Positions 37,340-45,322 of a DNA stretch of 64,000 nucleotides are shown in pieces. Numbering within the stretch: the first letter of the stretch is position 1; every line of letters starts with the position of its first letter. A model generated the notes under the pieces. That model was not told the origin of the DNA. It did not search any database and saw only the letters and a list, made by a program, of their open reading frames with translations. Made by a program: the position numbers and the translations under genes. The stretch is from Bifidobacterium mizhiense (GTDB lineage Bacteria; Actinomycetota; Actinomycetes; Actinomycetales; Bifidobacteriaceae): assembly GCF_020884755.1 (NCBI RefSeq), contig NZ_BPWE01000006.1, positions 57,192 through 121,191 of the forward strand. Reading direction: 5' to 3'.

Positions 37340-37412
37340 GGGGCTATGGCGCAGCTGGTAGCGCATCTGCTTTGCAAGCAGAGGGTCGCCGGTTCGAATC
37401 CGGCTAGCTCCA
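37340..37412 (+). tRNA. tRNA-Ala (TGC anticodon)
   Basis: A 73-nt cloverleaf 38 nt after tRNA-Ile. The acceptor arm ggggcta pairs with tagctcc plus discriminator A, the anticodon loop tttgcaa reads TGC, and the T arm contains ggttcgaatcc. CCA is not encoded. Its 3' end is the left border of the restriction-modification island, but no clear copy of the tRNA end is seen at the far side. Confidence 0.96.
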
Positions 37413-37750
37413 CAAAACAAAATAGGAAGCGTTGGACTAATCTTCTTCAGAAACAAGTTCGAGCTTGTTTATAGATTAAAGAGCGCAATGTAGACTCTCC
37501 TTTTCCGTTCTGATGGCCTAGAAGGCCTAAATTTGCCGTTTTAAGCTATTTTCAGCCCTTCGGCACGTAACATCTCGTCATGCTGCCGCAGTCCGAGGCA
37601 ACCGCAGGCACAGGGTTCAAACGCTCCGCCGTTGCCGTGGACGGCCATGGCCAAGCAGCCAGGACTGTACGTACGATGTGCGCCAAGGCGAGAACGCCCG
37701 CTGGTCTGCTGTTCGAGCGGGTAAAGCTGAAGTAGAACAAGACTGAGATG
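37413..37750. other. Gene-free region at the left edge of the island
   Basis: A small hairpin aaacaag / cttgttt (37451-37470) may end the tRNA transcript. The rest shows a possible decayed frame (about 37619-37734) with no family match. Base composition shifts between here and the hsd genes. Confidence 0.5.
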
Positions 37751-37787
37751 AGATACTCATTAGTTACTTGTTAGATAATGAGTATCT
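37751..37787. promoter_or_regulatory. Perfect 12-bp inverted repeat, candidate operator
   Basis: Arms agatactcatta (37751-37762) and taatgagtatct (37776-37787) with a 13-nt AT-rich spacer end 29 nt before the ribbon-helix-helix-like gene. Position and symmetry fit an operator for that protein, controlling the hsd genes. Confidence 0.65.
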
Positions 37788-37816
37788 AATGCGAGGCGGC
37801 AAAGAGGAGGCTGCAT

Positions 37817-38065
37817 ATGGCCAAGAAGCAGGATGTAACGGTTATGCTCGACGCATTCGAGACTAATGCCGCCAAGAAGCACAGCTTGAAAGAAGCCGGC
37901 GCGTTCGCTGGAACCACGGCGTGCGAAACGCGTGTCACATCGCTCGTGTCCATGACGAAAAGCAACAAGGAGCGCCTGACAGCTGTCGCGAAGACCCACG
38001 GACTGAGCCTAAGCGCGTTCTTCCGTCTGGCGGCTGACGAGTACATCGCGAACCACGAGTGGTAA
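37817..38065 (+). CDS. Small ribbon-helix-helix-like DNA-binding protein
   Basis: 82 residues. The C-terminal half (VSMTKSNKERLTAVAKTHGL, SLSAFFRLAADEYIA) has the strand-helix-helix pattern of the ribbon-helix-helix/CopG class; the basic N-terminal half is not recognised. It starts after GAGGAGG, 29 nt downstream of a perfect palindrome, and hsdR follows 20 nt after its stop. It probably represses its own operon and so sets restriction-modification levels. A plasmid-type origin is possible because similar proteins accompany mobilisation genes. Fold assignment is by pattern only. Confidence 0.65.
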   Translation: MAKKQDVTVMLDAFETNAAKKHSLKEAGAFAGTTACETRVTSLVSMTKSNKERLTAVAKTHGLSLSAFFRLAADEYIANHEW

Positions 38066-38085
38066 GCAGGGAGGGGAACAAACAG

Positions 38086-40998
38086 ATGGTACATGTCTCC
38101 GAATACGATGCCGAGAATCTGTTCATCGACAAGCTCGAGAAGATCGGTTATGAGTTTATCCAGATGCATAACTACGACGACGTTGTGGCGAATTTTCGCA
38201 AGCAACTCGCAGCATTCAATGCTGAGAAGCTGACCGAGGCGAAGGGCAAGGCAACGTTCTCAGATGCTGAGTTCGGACGCGTGATGATTCATGTCAACAA
38301 CCACACCGTCTACGAGTCCGCAAAAATCATTCGCGACAAGTACGTACTGACGCTGGATAACGGGAAGACCGTGTATCTGGATTTCTTCAGCTCCGACATC
38401 GATCGGAACATCTATCAGGTGACGCATCAGGTAACGATGGACAAGGCGCACAAGGGCGATGTCGTCTATAAGAACCGCTACGACGTGACGATTCTCATCA
38501 ACGGCCTGCCGACGGTGCAAATCGAGCTGAAGCGCCCCGGCGTCGAAATCAACGAGGCTATTAACCAGATTAACCGCTATCGCAAGTTCTCGTTCAAGGG
38601 GCTGTTTCATTATTTACAGCTGTTCGTGGTGTCGAATTCCGTGCAGACAAAGTACTTCTGCAATGAGAACGAGATGGACGGCGGCTCCTACAACCCGATT
38701 CTGAAGAGCCTCGTGTTCTTCTGGACGGACGATAAGAACACGCGAATAAACAAGTTGGACGAGTTTACGACAGAGTTCCTGCGTCGCTCGACGCTTACGG
38801 AGATGCTCGACAAATACATGGTCATCAAGACCACTGAACCTATCCTGATGGTCATGCGCCCGTATCAGATTTACGCGGTGAAGGCCGCGAAGCGCCGCGT
38901 GCTGGATTCCAACAAGAACGGCTATGTCTTTGCATGCACAGGCTCGGGCAAAACGCTGACTTCGTTTAAGCTAGCTCAGCTTCTGCGTGACGAGCCGAGG
39001 GTGGACAAGGTCATCTTCCTGATTGACCGTAAGGATCTCGACGACCAGACCGTGGACGAGTACAACTCGTTTGAGAAAGACTGCGTGGACGGCTCCGATT
39101 CCACCGCCGTACTGGTCAGGCAGCTGAAGCAGGACGACCACAAGCTCATTGTGACGACGATTCAGAAGATGGCGAACGCCGTCAAAAACAAGCGATATGA
39201 GTCGCTGATGGATTCGTACCGTGACAAGAAGGTTGTGTTTATCATCGACGAGTGCCATCGCAGCCAGTTTGGCAAGATGCACGGAGACATCAAGCGCCAT
39301 TTCAACAATGCGAACTATATCGGCTTTACGGGCACGCCCATTTTCGAGGCAAATCGCGGCAGGGATGGCAAGACGACCGCCGATGTGTTCTACGCTGGGC
39401 CCAAGTTGGATGCCTGTCTGCATCGCTACATGATTAAAGACGCGATTGCGGACGGAAACGTGTTGCGCTTCTCGGTCGAGTACCAGCGTACGATTTTCGC
39501 CAAGCATGTTGCTGCGAATGGCATCGATCCCGAGCAGCTGAGCGACCCTGATTATTGCCGGCGCCACAACTTAAATTTAGAGTCGCTGTATCACAACGAC
39601 GAGCGTATACGCTTGGTGGCCGAGGACATCTTTGAGCATCACGAGCAGCATGCCCACCCGCAGGGCAAGGATGTGTACACGGCGCTGTTCGCAGTGGACA
39701 CCATCAAGACGCTGGGCAAGTACTACGACGCTTTCAAGTCGCTGAATGAGATGAGAGACGACGACAAGCGATATCGCGTGGCCGCCATCTTCACGTATCA
39801 ACCCAACGGCGACATGGACGAGGGCGGCGACGAGCACTCGCAGGAGTTGCTGGAGCGCTGCATGAATGACTACAACGCGATGTTCGGCACGGCATTCGGG
39901 CTGGATTCCTTCGATGCATACCGCAAGGACATCACGCGCCGCATGAAGCAGAAGGATCTGCCGCAGGTAGACATCCTGCTGGTGGTCAATATGATGCTGA
40001 CGGGATTCGACGCGAAGCCGTTGAACACTCTTTATTTGGACAAGAATCTCATCTGGCACACGCTGGTACAGGCGTACAGTCGTACAAACCGAGTTGACAA
40101 GGTGACGAAGCAGTTCGGACAGATTGTTTCCTATCGCAATATCAAGCGTGCGCAGGACGATGCCCTGCGGCTGTTCTCCGGCGATGGTGACCCGAACGAG
40201 TATCTGCTCGAAAGCTATGAGTATTACATGAACAAGTGGATGAATCAGGTGCCCGTCCTCCGCAAAATCGCACAGACCGTGGACGACGCAGGGCAGCTTC
40301 AGAGCGAGGATGACATCCGCCAGTTCATCCTCGCGTTCCGCTCGCTTTCGGGCACACTAGCGACGCTGAAGACGTTCGGCAAGTTCGAGTGGGCGGATTT
40401 AGCCGTGGCTCTCGGCGAGGAGGAATACGAGGGCTTCAAAAGCTGGTATTTGTATTATTACGACGAGTCGAAGAAACGCAACCCGAAGGTCCCCGTGCCC
40501 GTCGACGTGGATTTCGACGTGGAGCTAGTCCGTACCGACCGTATCAACGTGATGTACATCCTAAGCTTGCTGAAGTCGGCGCACAAAGCCCGCAAAAGCG
40601 AAGCGAACCTCGATCGCGACATCGACCTTGTGATGCGGGAGATCGAGCGTTCGGACAACGACGCCCTACGTGCAAAGAAGGACATCATGGAGGCGTTCAT
40701 CCGAACTCGCTTCTACGACTTGCCGGAAGACGCCGACGTACAGCAGGCTTACGAGCAGTTCGAGTGCGAGAGCCTCAAGGCCGAGATCAAGACGTTCGCC
40801 CATGAAAACGGTCTTGAGGCGACGGACGTACAGGACATCTTCTCGGAGTACACCTTCAACGGGAACTTCTCTGAGGAGGCCGTCCGCAAGAAGCTGACCG
40901 CATATGGTAAGGGACTTCTGGAGATCACGTCGATGACGAATATCATCAAGCGATTCGTCATCGACACCTACAACCGCTTTCGGGCAGAAGGAGAGTAA
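38086..40998 (+). CDS. hsdR: Type I restriction enzyme HsdR subunit
   Basis: 970 residues, standard for HsdR, the translocase and nuclease of type I restriction systems. The N-terminal nuclease domain shows VQIELKRPG (E-x-K of the PD-ExK centre). The SF2 helicase motor has GSGKT (residues 286-290) and DECH (388-391), with GFTGTP and MLTGFDAKPL further on. The C-terminal helical domain contacts HsdM/HsdS. ATG 38086 follows GGGAGGGG. Codon use and GC are clearly lower than in the flanking housekeeping genes, a sign of transfer. The frame is intact. Confidence 0.96.
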   Translation: MVHVSEYDAENLFIDKLEKIGYEFIQMHNYDDVVANFRKQLAAFNAEKLTEAKGKATFSDAEFGRVMIHVNNHTVYESAKIIRDKYVLTLDNGKTVYLDFFSSDIDRNIYQVTHQVTMDKAHKGDVVYKNRYDVTILINGLPTVQIELKRPGVEINEAINQINRYRKFSFKGLFHYLQLFVVSNSVQTKYFCNENEMDGGSYNPILKSLVFFWTDDKNTRINKLDEFTTEFLRRSTLTEMLDKYMVIKTTEPILMVMRPYQIYAVKAAKRRVLDSNKNGYVFACTGSGKTLTSFKLAQLLRDEPRVDKVIFLIDRKDLDDQTVDEYNSFEKDCVDGSDSTAVLVRQLKQDDHKLIVTTIQKMANAVKNKRYESLMDSYRDKKVVFIIDECHRSQFGKMHGDIKRHFNNANYIGFTGTPIFEANRGRDGKTTADVFYAGPKLDACLHRYMIKDAIADGNVLRFSVEYQRTIFAKHVAANGIDPEQLSDPDYCRRHNLNLESLYHNDERIRLVAEDIFEHHEQHAHPQGKDVYTALFAVDTIKTLGKYYDAFKSLNEMRDDDKRYRVAAIFTYQPNGDMDEGGDEHSQELLERCMNDYNAMFGTAFGLDSFDAYRKDITRRMKQKDLPQVDILLVVNMMLTGFDAKPLNTLYLDKNLIWHTLVQAYSRTNRVDKVTKQFGQIVSYRNIKRAQDDALRLFSGDGDPNEYLLESYEYYMNKWMNQVPVLRKIAQTVDDAGQLQSEDDIRQFILAFRSLSGTLATLKTFGKFEWADLAVALGEEEYEGFKSWYLYYYDESKKRNPKVPVPVDVDFDVELVRTDRINVMYILSLLKSAHKARKSEANLDRDIDLVMREIERSDNDALRAKKDIMEAFIRTRFYDLPEDADVQQAYEQFECESLKAEIKTFAHENGLEATDVQDIFSEYTFNGNFSEEAVRKKLTAYGKGLLEITSMTNIIKRFVIDTYNRFRAEGE

Positions 40999-41003
40999 GC
41001 GGC

Positions 41004-42578
41004 ATGATTGATTCCACAAAGCATCAGGCGCAGGCGAACGAGCTGTCCCAGAAGCTCTGGGCCATCGCGAACGATTTGCGCGGAAACATGGACTCCACCA
41101 AGTTCCGTAACTACATCCTCGGGACGATTTTCTACAGCTACCTGTCGGAGCGCACCGAGGAGTACATGCAGGAAATCCTGAAGGAGGACGGCCTGAGCTA
41201 CGAGCAGGCGTTCGCCGATGCGAATTACCGCCCTATCGTCGAGCAGTGGTCCATCGAGCATCTGGGCTACATCATCAAGCCTAAGAATCTGTTCAGCGAA
41301 CTGGTTCGCAAGATTGTCCATCCTACGGATGACAGCGACAAGTTCAGCATCGAAGACTACGAGCGTGCGGTGAACGAGCTGATGGGTTCCACGATGGGTC
41401 AGGAGTCCGAGGCGGCGTTCTCCGGATTGTTTAACGATATGAAGTTGCAAGACCCCGACTTAGGCGACACCGTGGCCGATCGTACGGCACTCATCGCCAA
41501 GGTCATCGTGAAAATCAGCAAGATTGATTTCAAGCTGTCCGATTCGCAGTTCGACGTGCTGGGCACGGCATACATGATCCTCATCGGGCTGTTCGCCTCG
41601 GACGCCGGCAAGAAGAGCGGCGAGTTCTTCACGCCAACGGGACCGTCGAAGCTGGTGGCGACGTTGGCGACCGTCGGCTTGGACGAGGCGAAGACAGTGG
41701 GCGACTGCACATGCGGCTCAGCGTCCATGCTGCTCGAAGTGCAGAAGCACCTCACGACCGGACGTGTCGGTCATTTCTACGGGCAGGAGAAAAATGCCAC
41801 CACGTACAACCTTGCGCGTATGAACATGCTGATGCACGGTGTGGATTACCAGAACTTCGACATCTACAAGGGTGACACGCTGCGCGAGGATAAGTATGGC
41901 GACGTGAAGATGACGGTGCAGGTCTGCAACCCGCCATACTCGTTGCAATATGACCGCAACCCAGCCCTGCTTGATGACCCGAGATATTCAGGCGCGGGAA
42001 AGCTACCACCGAAGTCCTATGCCGACTATGTCTTCGTCGAGCACATGATTTACCACATGGACGATGACGACGGACGTGTGGCGGTCCTGCTACCTCTTGG
42101 CGTGCTGTTCCGCGGCGGTGCCGAGGCGGTCATCCGCAAGTACATCGTCAAGGACCTGAACCGCCTCGATGCCGTCATCGGCCTCGCACCAAACCTGTTC
42201 CACGGCACGTCCATCCCCGTGTGCCTGCTCGTACTGAAGTCCAAGCGCAACGGCAATAGTAGCAACGTGCTGTTCATCGACGCGAGCAAGGAGTTCAAGC
42301 CCGGCAAGAACCAGAACACGCTTGAGGACGAGCACATCAAGAAGATCGTGAACGCCTACACGATGCGCGAGGACATCGAGAAGTTCGCCCATGTGGCGGA
42401 TATGGCAGAGATCGAGGCAAACGACTGGAACCTCAACATCCCGCGTTACGTGGATACGTACGAGGAGGAAGAGCCCGTCGACCTCGAGGCCGTACGAGAT
42501 GACATCAAGCGTATCGAGGGCGAGAAGAAGGCCTCTGCCGACAAGGTGGAGTCGATGCTGCGGCAGCTGGGAATATGA
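41004..42578 (+). CDS. hsdM: Type I DNA methyltransferase HsdM subunit
   Basis: 524 residues. The N-terminal HsdM domain (about 10-140) is followed by an N6-adenine methyltransferase domain with SGEFFTPTGPSKLVATL, the SAM-binding region DCTCGSASML and the catalytic NPPY at residues 309-312. It methylates the site chosen by HsdS and protects host DNA. ATG 41004 follows AAGGAGAG, 5 nt after hsdR. Its stop overlaps (ATGA) the start of the next, now decayed gene. The frame is intact. Confidence 0.96.
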   Translation: MIDSTKHQAQANELSQKLWAIANDLRGNMDSTKFRNYILGTIFYSYLSERTEEYMQEILKEDGLSYEQAFADANYRPIVEQWSIEHLGYIIKPKNLFSELVRKIVHPTDDSDKFSIEDYERAVNELMGSTMGQESEAAFSGLFNDMKLQDPDLGDTVADRTALIAKVIVKISKIDFKLSDSQFDVLGTAYMILIGLFASDAGKKSGEFFTPTGPSKLVATLATVGLDEAKTVGDCTCGSASMLLEVQKHLTTGRVGHFYGQEKNATTYNLARMNMLMHGVDYQNFDIYKGDTLREDKYGDVKMTVQVCNPPYSLQYDRNPALLDDPRYSGAGKLPPKSYADYVFVEHMIYHMDDDDGRVAVLLPLGVLFRGGAEAVIRKYIVKDLNRLDAVIGLAPNLFHGTSIPVCLLVLKSKRNGNSSNVLFIDASKEFKPGKNQNTLEDEHIKKIVNAYTMREDIEKFAHVADMAEIEANDWNLNIPRYVDTYEEEEPVDLEAVRDDIKRIEGEKKASADKVESMLRQLGI

Positions 42579-43249
42579 CTATGGTGGAAAAGAAAGCAGA
42601 AGACTGACCTTGGAAGCGTGCGATTTACAACTATCACTTGAGGGAAGACGAGAACAACGCCTGTATTTCGTCCGCCGTGACCGATAGTTGGTATTCGACG
42701 TCGCCAGAACAGGAGAAGACTCTGTTTCTGAGCACGATGCACAGGCTTTCGAAGGGCATGATGGCGTTACGGTGCGCATCGCTGAGGTGAATCTGCCCTC
42801 TTTATTTATGACGAGCGGATATACGGAGACGTTTGAAGGTGTGTTTGTTGGCGGAGCAAGATGTAATCATGCGGCGAACGCGCAGCCGAGTTCATGATTT
42901 TGCTGGACGTGGATTATTGGAAGGCACTATTGACGCCCCTGCGATTACGTTCTCAGGGCTAAAGTAGCTCAAAGACCTCGCGACGCTCGACGACTCGGCA
43001 AACGATATTATTCGCGAGTTTGTTGCAGCCGTTCACGAGAATACAACTGCGATGTAGGTGCATGGCAAGAAGCTTGATGAATCACTGGTTGCGCTGGAAT
43101 CGCAGATTGCAGCATCAGAGAAGAAGGACGACGCGGTATACATGGCGGAGAATGTGGCGACGACTATCGACACGGTGCCTGCTGTGGCAAGCGCAGCACC
43201 AAGTATGATGAATCCCATTCATCGATTGTTTGAGTTTATTAGGAGGTGA
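42575..43249 (+). pseudogene. Decayed gene between hsdM and hsdS
   Basis: An ATG overlaps the hsdM stop, so this gene was translationally coupled. Its frame meets TGA at codon 11 and again at 42788-42790. Coding-like sequence then continues in other frames (EVNLPSLFMTSGYTETFEGV, and from about 42865 RSRVHDFAGRGLLEGTIDAP). The last frame has TAG at 42965-42967 and 43055-43057 and ends at 43249, just before hsdS. It probably encoded an accessory protein of the restriction-modification operon of about 220 residues. I do not recognise the family. Confidence 0.65.
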
Positions 43250-43255
43250 AGTGAT

Positions 43256-44434
43256 ATGGAACCAGTATTGCGTTTTAAGGCTGATGATGGGTCCGATTTT
43301 CCTGATTGGGAAGAGAAGACACTGGGAGAACTTTGTGCGCCTTTGACATACGGAATGAATGCGGCTGCAACGAGGTTTGATGGCGAAAATCGTTATATCC
43401 GCATTACTGATATTGACGACGAAACGCATGCATATTTGTCTGACGATGTTGTTTCGCCAGAGGGTAAACTTGACGATAAATATATTGTTGGAAACGGGGA
43501 TATTTTACTGGCAAGGACTGGTGCAAGTACAGGCAAGTCTTATCTGTATCATTCAAAAGACGGCAAATTGTTTTATGCGGGCTTTTTGATTAAAGCGCAT
43601 GTGCTTTCAAGTTCGGACGACTACTTTGTGTATTCCCAAACGCTTACTGATAAGTATTGGAAATGGGTTAAGACGACTTCGATGAGATCTGGTCAACCGG
43701 GAATTAACGCAACCGAATATGCATCCTATTCGTTTGCTGTTCCCTCTCTCCCCGAGCAGCACAAGATTGCCGATTTGCTCTCGACCGTCGACAGAGTTAT
43801 CGCTGCCCAGCAGGCCGAGGTGAATGCATGGGAACAGCGCAAGAAGGGCGTTATGCAGAAGCTGTTCAGTCAGGAGGTCAGGTTCAAGGCTGATGACGGG
43901 TCTGATTTCCCTGATTGGGAGAAGAAGAAGCTAGGGGAAATTTGCGAATACGGGCGGCAGCGAGGTATCGGCGCTCACTACGTTGGTACAGAGAACATGC
44001 TTAAAGATTTTGAGGGAATTGCTATTGACAACCCCGAAGCAGAGGCTTCAGGTTCGTTGTATTTTGAAGGCGACACGTTGATGTCGAATATTCGCCCGTA
44101 TCTCAAGAAAGCATGGAAGGCTAACTGCAATGGTGTTTGCAGTACAGACGTGCTCGTTTTTCATCCAACGAATGTTGAAAGCGACTACTTACATTGCGTG
44201 ATTGCTTCTGATTCATTTGTCGCTTATGTCATGAGTGCTGCCAAAGGTTCAAAGATGCCACGTGGGGATAAGGCTCATATAATGCACATGCCGCTGATCC
44301 TGCCTTCTCTGCCCGAACAGCGCAAGATTGCCGACTGTCTGTCGTCAATTAACGACGTTATCGTTAAGGCGAAAGCCGAGCTGGCAAAGTGGCAGGAGCT
44401 GAAAAAGGGCCTGCTTCAGCAGATGTTTGTATAG
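43256..44434 (+). CDS. hsdS: Type I specificity subunit HsdS
   Basis: 392 residues with two target-recognition domains (about 15-165 and 215-370), each followed by a conserved helical spacer with LPSLPEQHKIADLLSTVDRV and LPSLPEQRKIADCLSSIND. This gives the usual pseudo-dimeric HsdS that reads a bipartite site. Each half begins with the same peptide (RFKADDGSDFPDWE), coded by near-identical 38-bp DNA at 43274-43311 and 43883-43920. The two TRD halves can thus recombine. GC is low, especially in the TRDs. It is followed by a broken recombinase gene. Confidence 0.94.
   Translation: MEPVLRFKADDGSDFPDWEEKTLGELCAPLTYGMNAAATRFDGENRYIRITDIDDETHAYLSDDVVSPEGKLDDKYIVGNGDILLARTGASTGKSYLYHSKDGKLFYAGFLIKAHVLSSSDDYFVYSQTLTDKYWKWVKTTSMRSGQPGINATEYASYSFAVPSLPEQHKIADLLSTVDRVIAAQQAEVNAWEQRKKGVMQKLFSQEVRFKADDGSDFPDWEKKKLGEICEYGRQRGIGAHYVGTENMLKDFEGIAIDNPEAEASGSLYFEGDTLMSNIRPYLKKAWKANCNGVCSTDVLVFHPTNVESDYLHCVIASDSFVAYVMSAAKGSKMPRGDKAHIMHMPLILPSLPEQRKIADCLSSINDVIVKAKAELAKWQELKKGLLQQMFV
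43274..43311 (+). repeat. hsdS direct repeat, copy 1
   Basis: 38 bp at the start of TRD1 coding sequence, matching 43883-43920 at 34 of 38 positions. Confidence 0.85.
43883..43920 (+). repeat. hsdS direct repeat, copy 2
   Basis: 38 bp at the start of TRD2 coding sequence; it would allow domain exchange with copy 1. Confidence 0.85.
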
Positions 44435-44495
44435 ATTCAGTCAAGCCCGTCGTCATCGTAACGGCGGGCTCTATCAAGGGGGAGATTGAATAATT

Positions 44496-45222
44496 ATGGC
44501 ACGCTAGGAGAAAACCGAGCTGAAAGACAACAGTCTCGCCGTCGCCCACTACCCGTTCTCGTCGCTCTCATAGAACGAGGTAGGCATCGAGCAACAGAAG
44601 TAGCCTGCCCACGCGTAGGCAGATACCAGCGGGTTAACATCGTGAGGAATGTATGAGAATGCGGCCATATCTGGCAACACGGACGCCTGTCCAGTGTCTC
44701 AGCTGACGCTGTCGGTGATTGCGAAATCCGGCCTCATATGCTAATCATGTGGAAGGCAGACGGTCTGGGCTATGACAAGTACGTGTTGGCGATGGCCAAG
44801 AAAACCGTATGCGAGGCGGACAGCGAAATACACCTGCTGCGAAGAACATCTCGACAGGTTTTCCCGAGAGCATGCTCATCGAGGACCTGATAGACACCAA
44901 TGGCGAGATACTACAGCTGGCAGCTGTTGTAGAACTTCCAGAGGGACATGAACTACAACGCCAAGCACGCACTGTACAATAGGCACAAGCTGCTCAGGCA
45001 CGGGGTTAAACAGGGCGACAAAGAAGTACGTCGTGGACACTGACACGTCACTCTTCGTAAGGCAGATGTTCGACAAACACGCAGCAAGAAGGTCGATGCA
45101 CGCGATAGCTGACGAGCTGAACGCCGAAGGGCCGCGTGCGACGAGGGATGTCAAAACGCTGAATAAGTTGCTCAAGAGCCGCATCTACATTTGCGGAGTC
45201 GGCAGAAAGAATCCACGCCCAG
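44496..45222 (+). pseudogene. Broken large serine recombinase
   Basis: The reading frames join into a serine recombinase: NEVGIEQQ, YENAAISGNTDA, RPHMLIMWKADGLGYDKYVL, FPESMLIEDL, MNYNAKHALYN, FVRQMFDKHAARRSMHAIAD and LNKLLKSRIYI occur in the right order. It is damaged by TAG at codons 4, 26, 36 and 41, TGA at codon 50, a later TAG in LL*NFQRD, and four apparent single-base indels (near 44727, 44837, 44913 and 45026). The C-terminal zinc and coiled-coil part is missing after about 45200, where chromosomal backbone begins. It may have mobilised the island or rearranged hsdS before it died. Confidence 0.85.
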
Positions 45223-45322
45223 AATCTTTCATTAAATGTGCCAATGCCGGTTTGAATTGTGTTGATAGCATCATAGCTGCGAGCAGCTATTCGAACCGAC
45301 ATAATAAATTGCATCTCATTCT

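Noticed and set aside
37552..37740. 62-residue minus-strand frame upstream of the island genes
   Set aside because: No ribosome site and no family features; possibly a remnant only.
45268..45306. tRNA-like remnant as right attachment site of the island
   Set aside because: ttcgaaccgac resembles a reversed T-arm, but no longer match to the tRNA-Ala 3' end could be found; the nearby atagctgc/gcagctat hairpin explains the pattern better.
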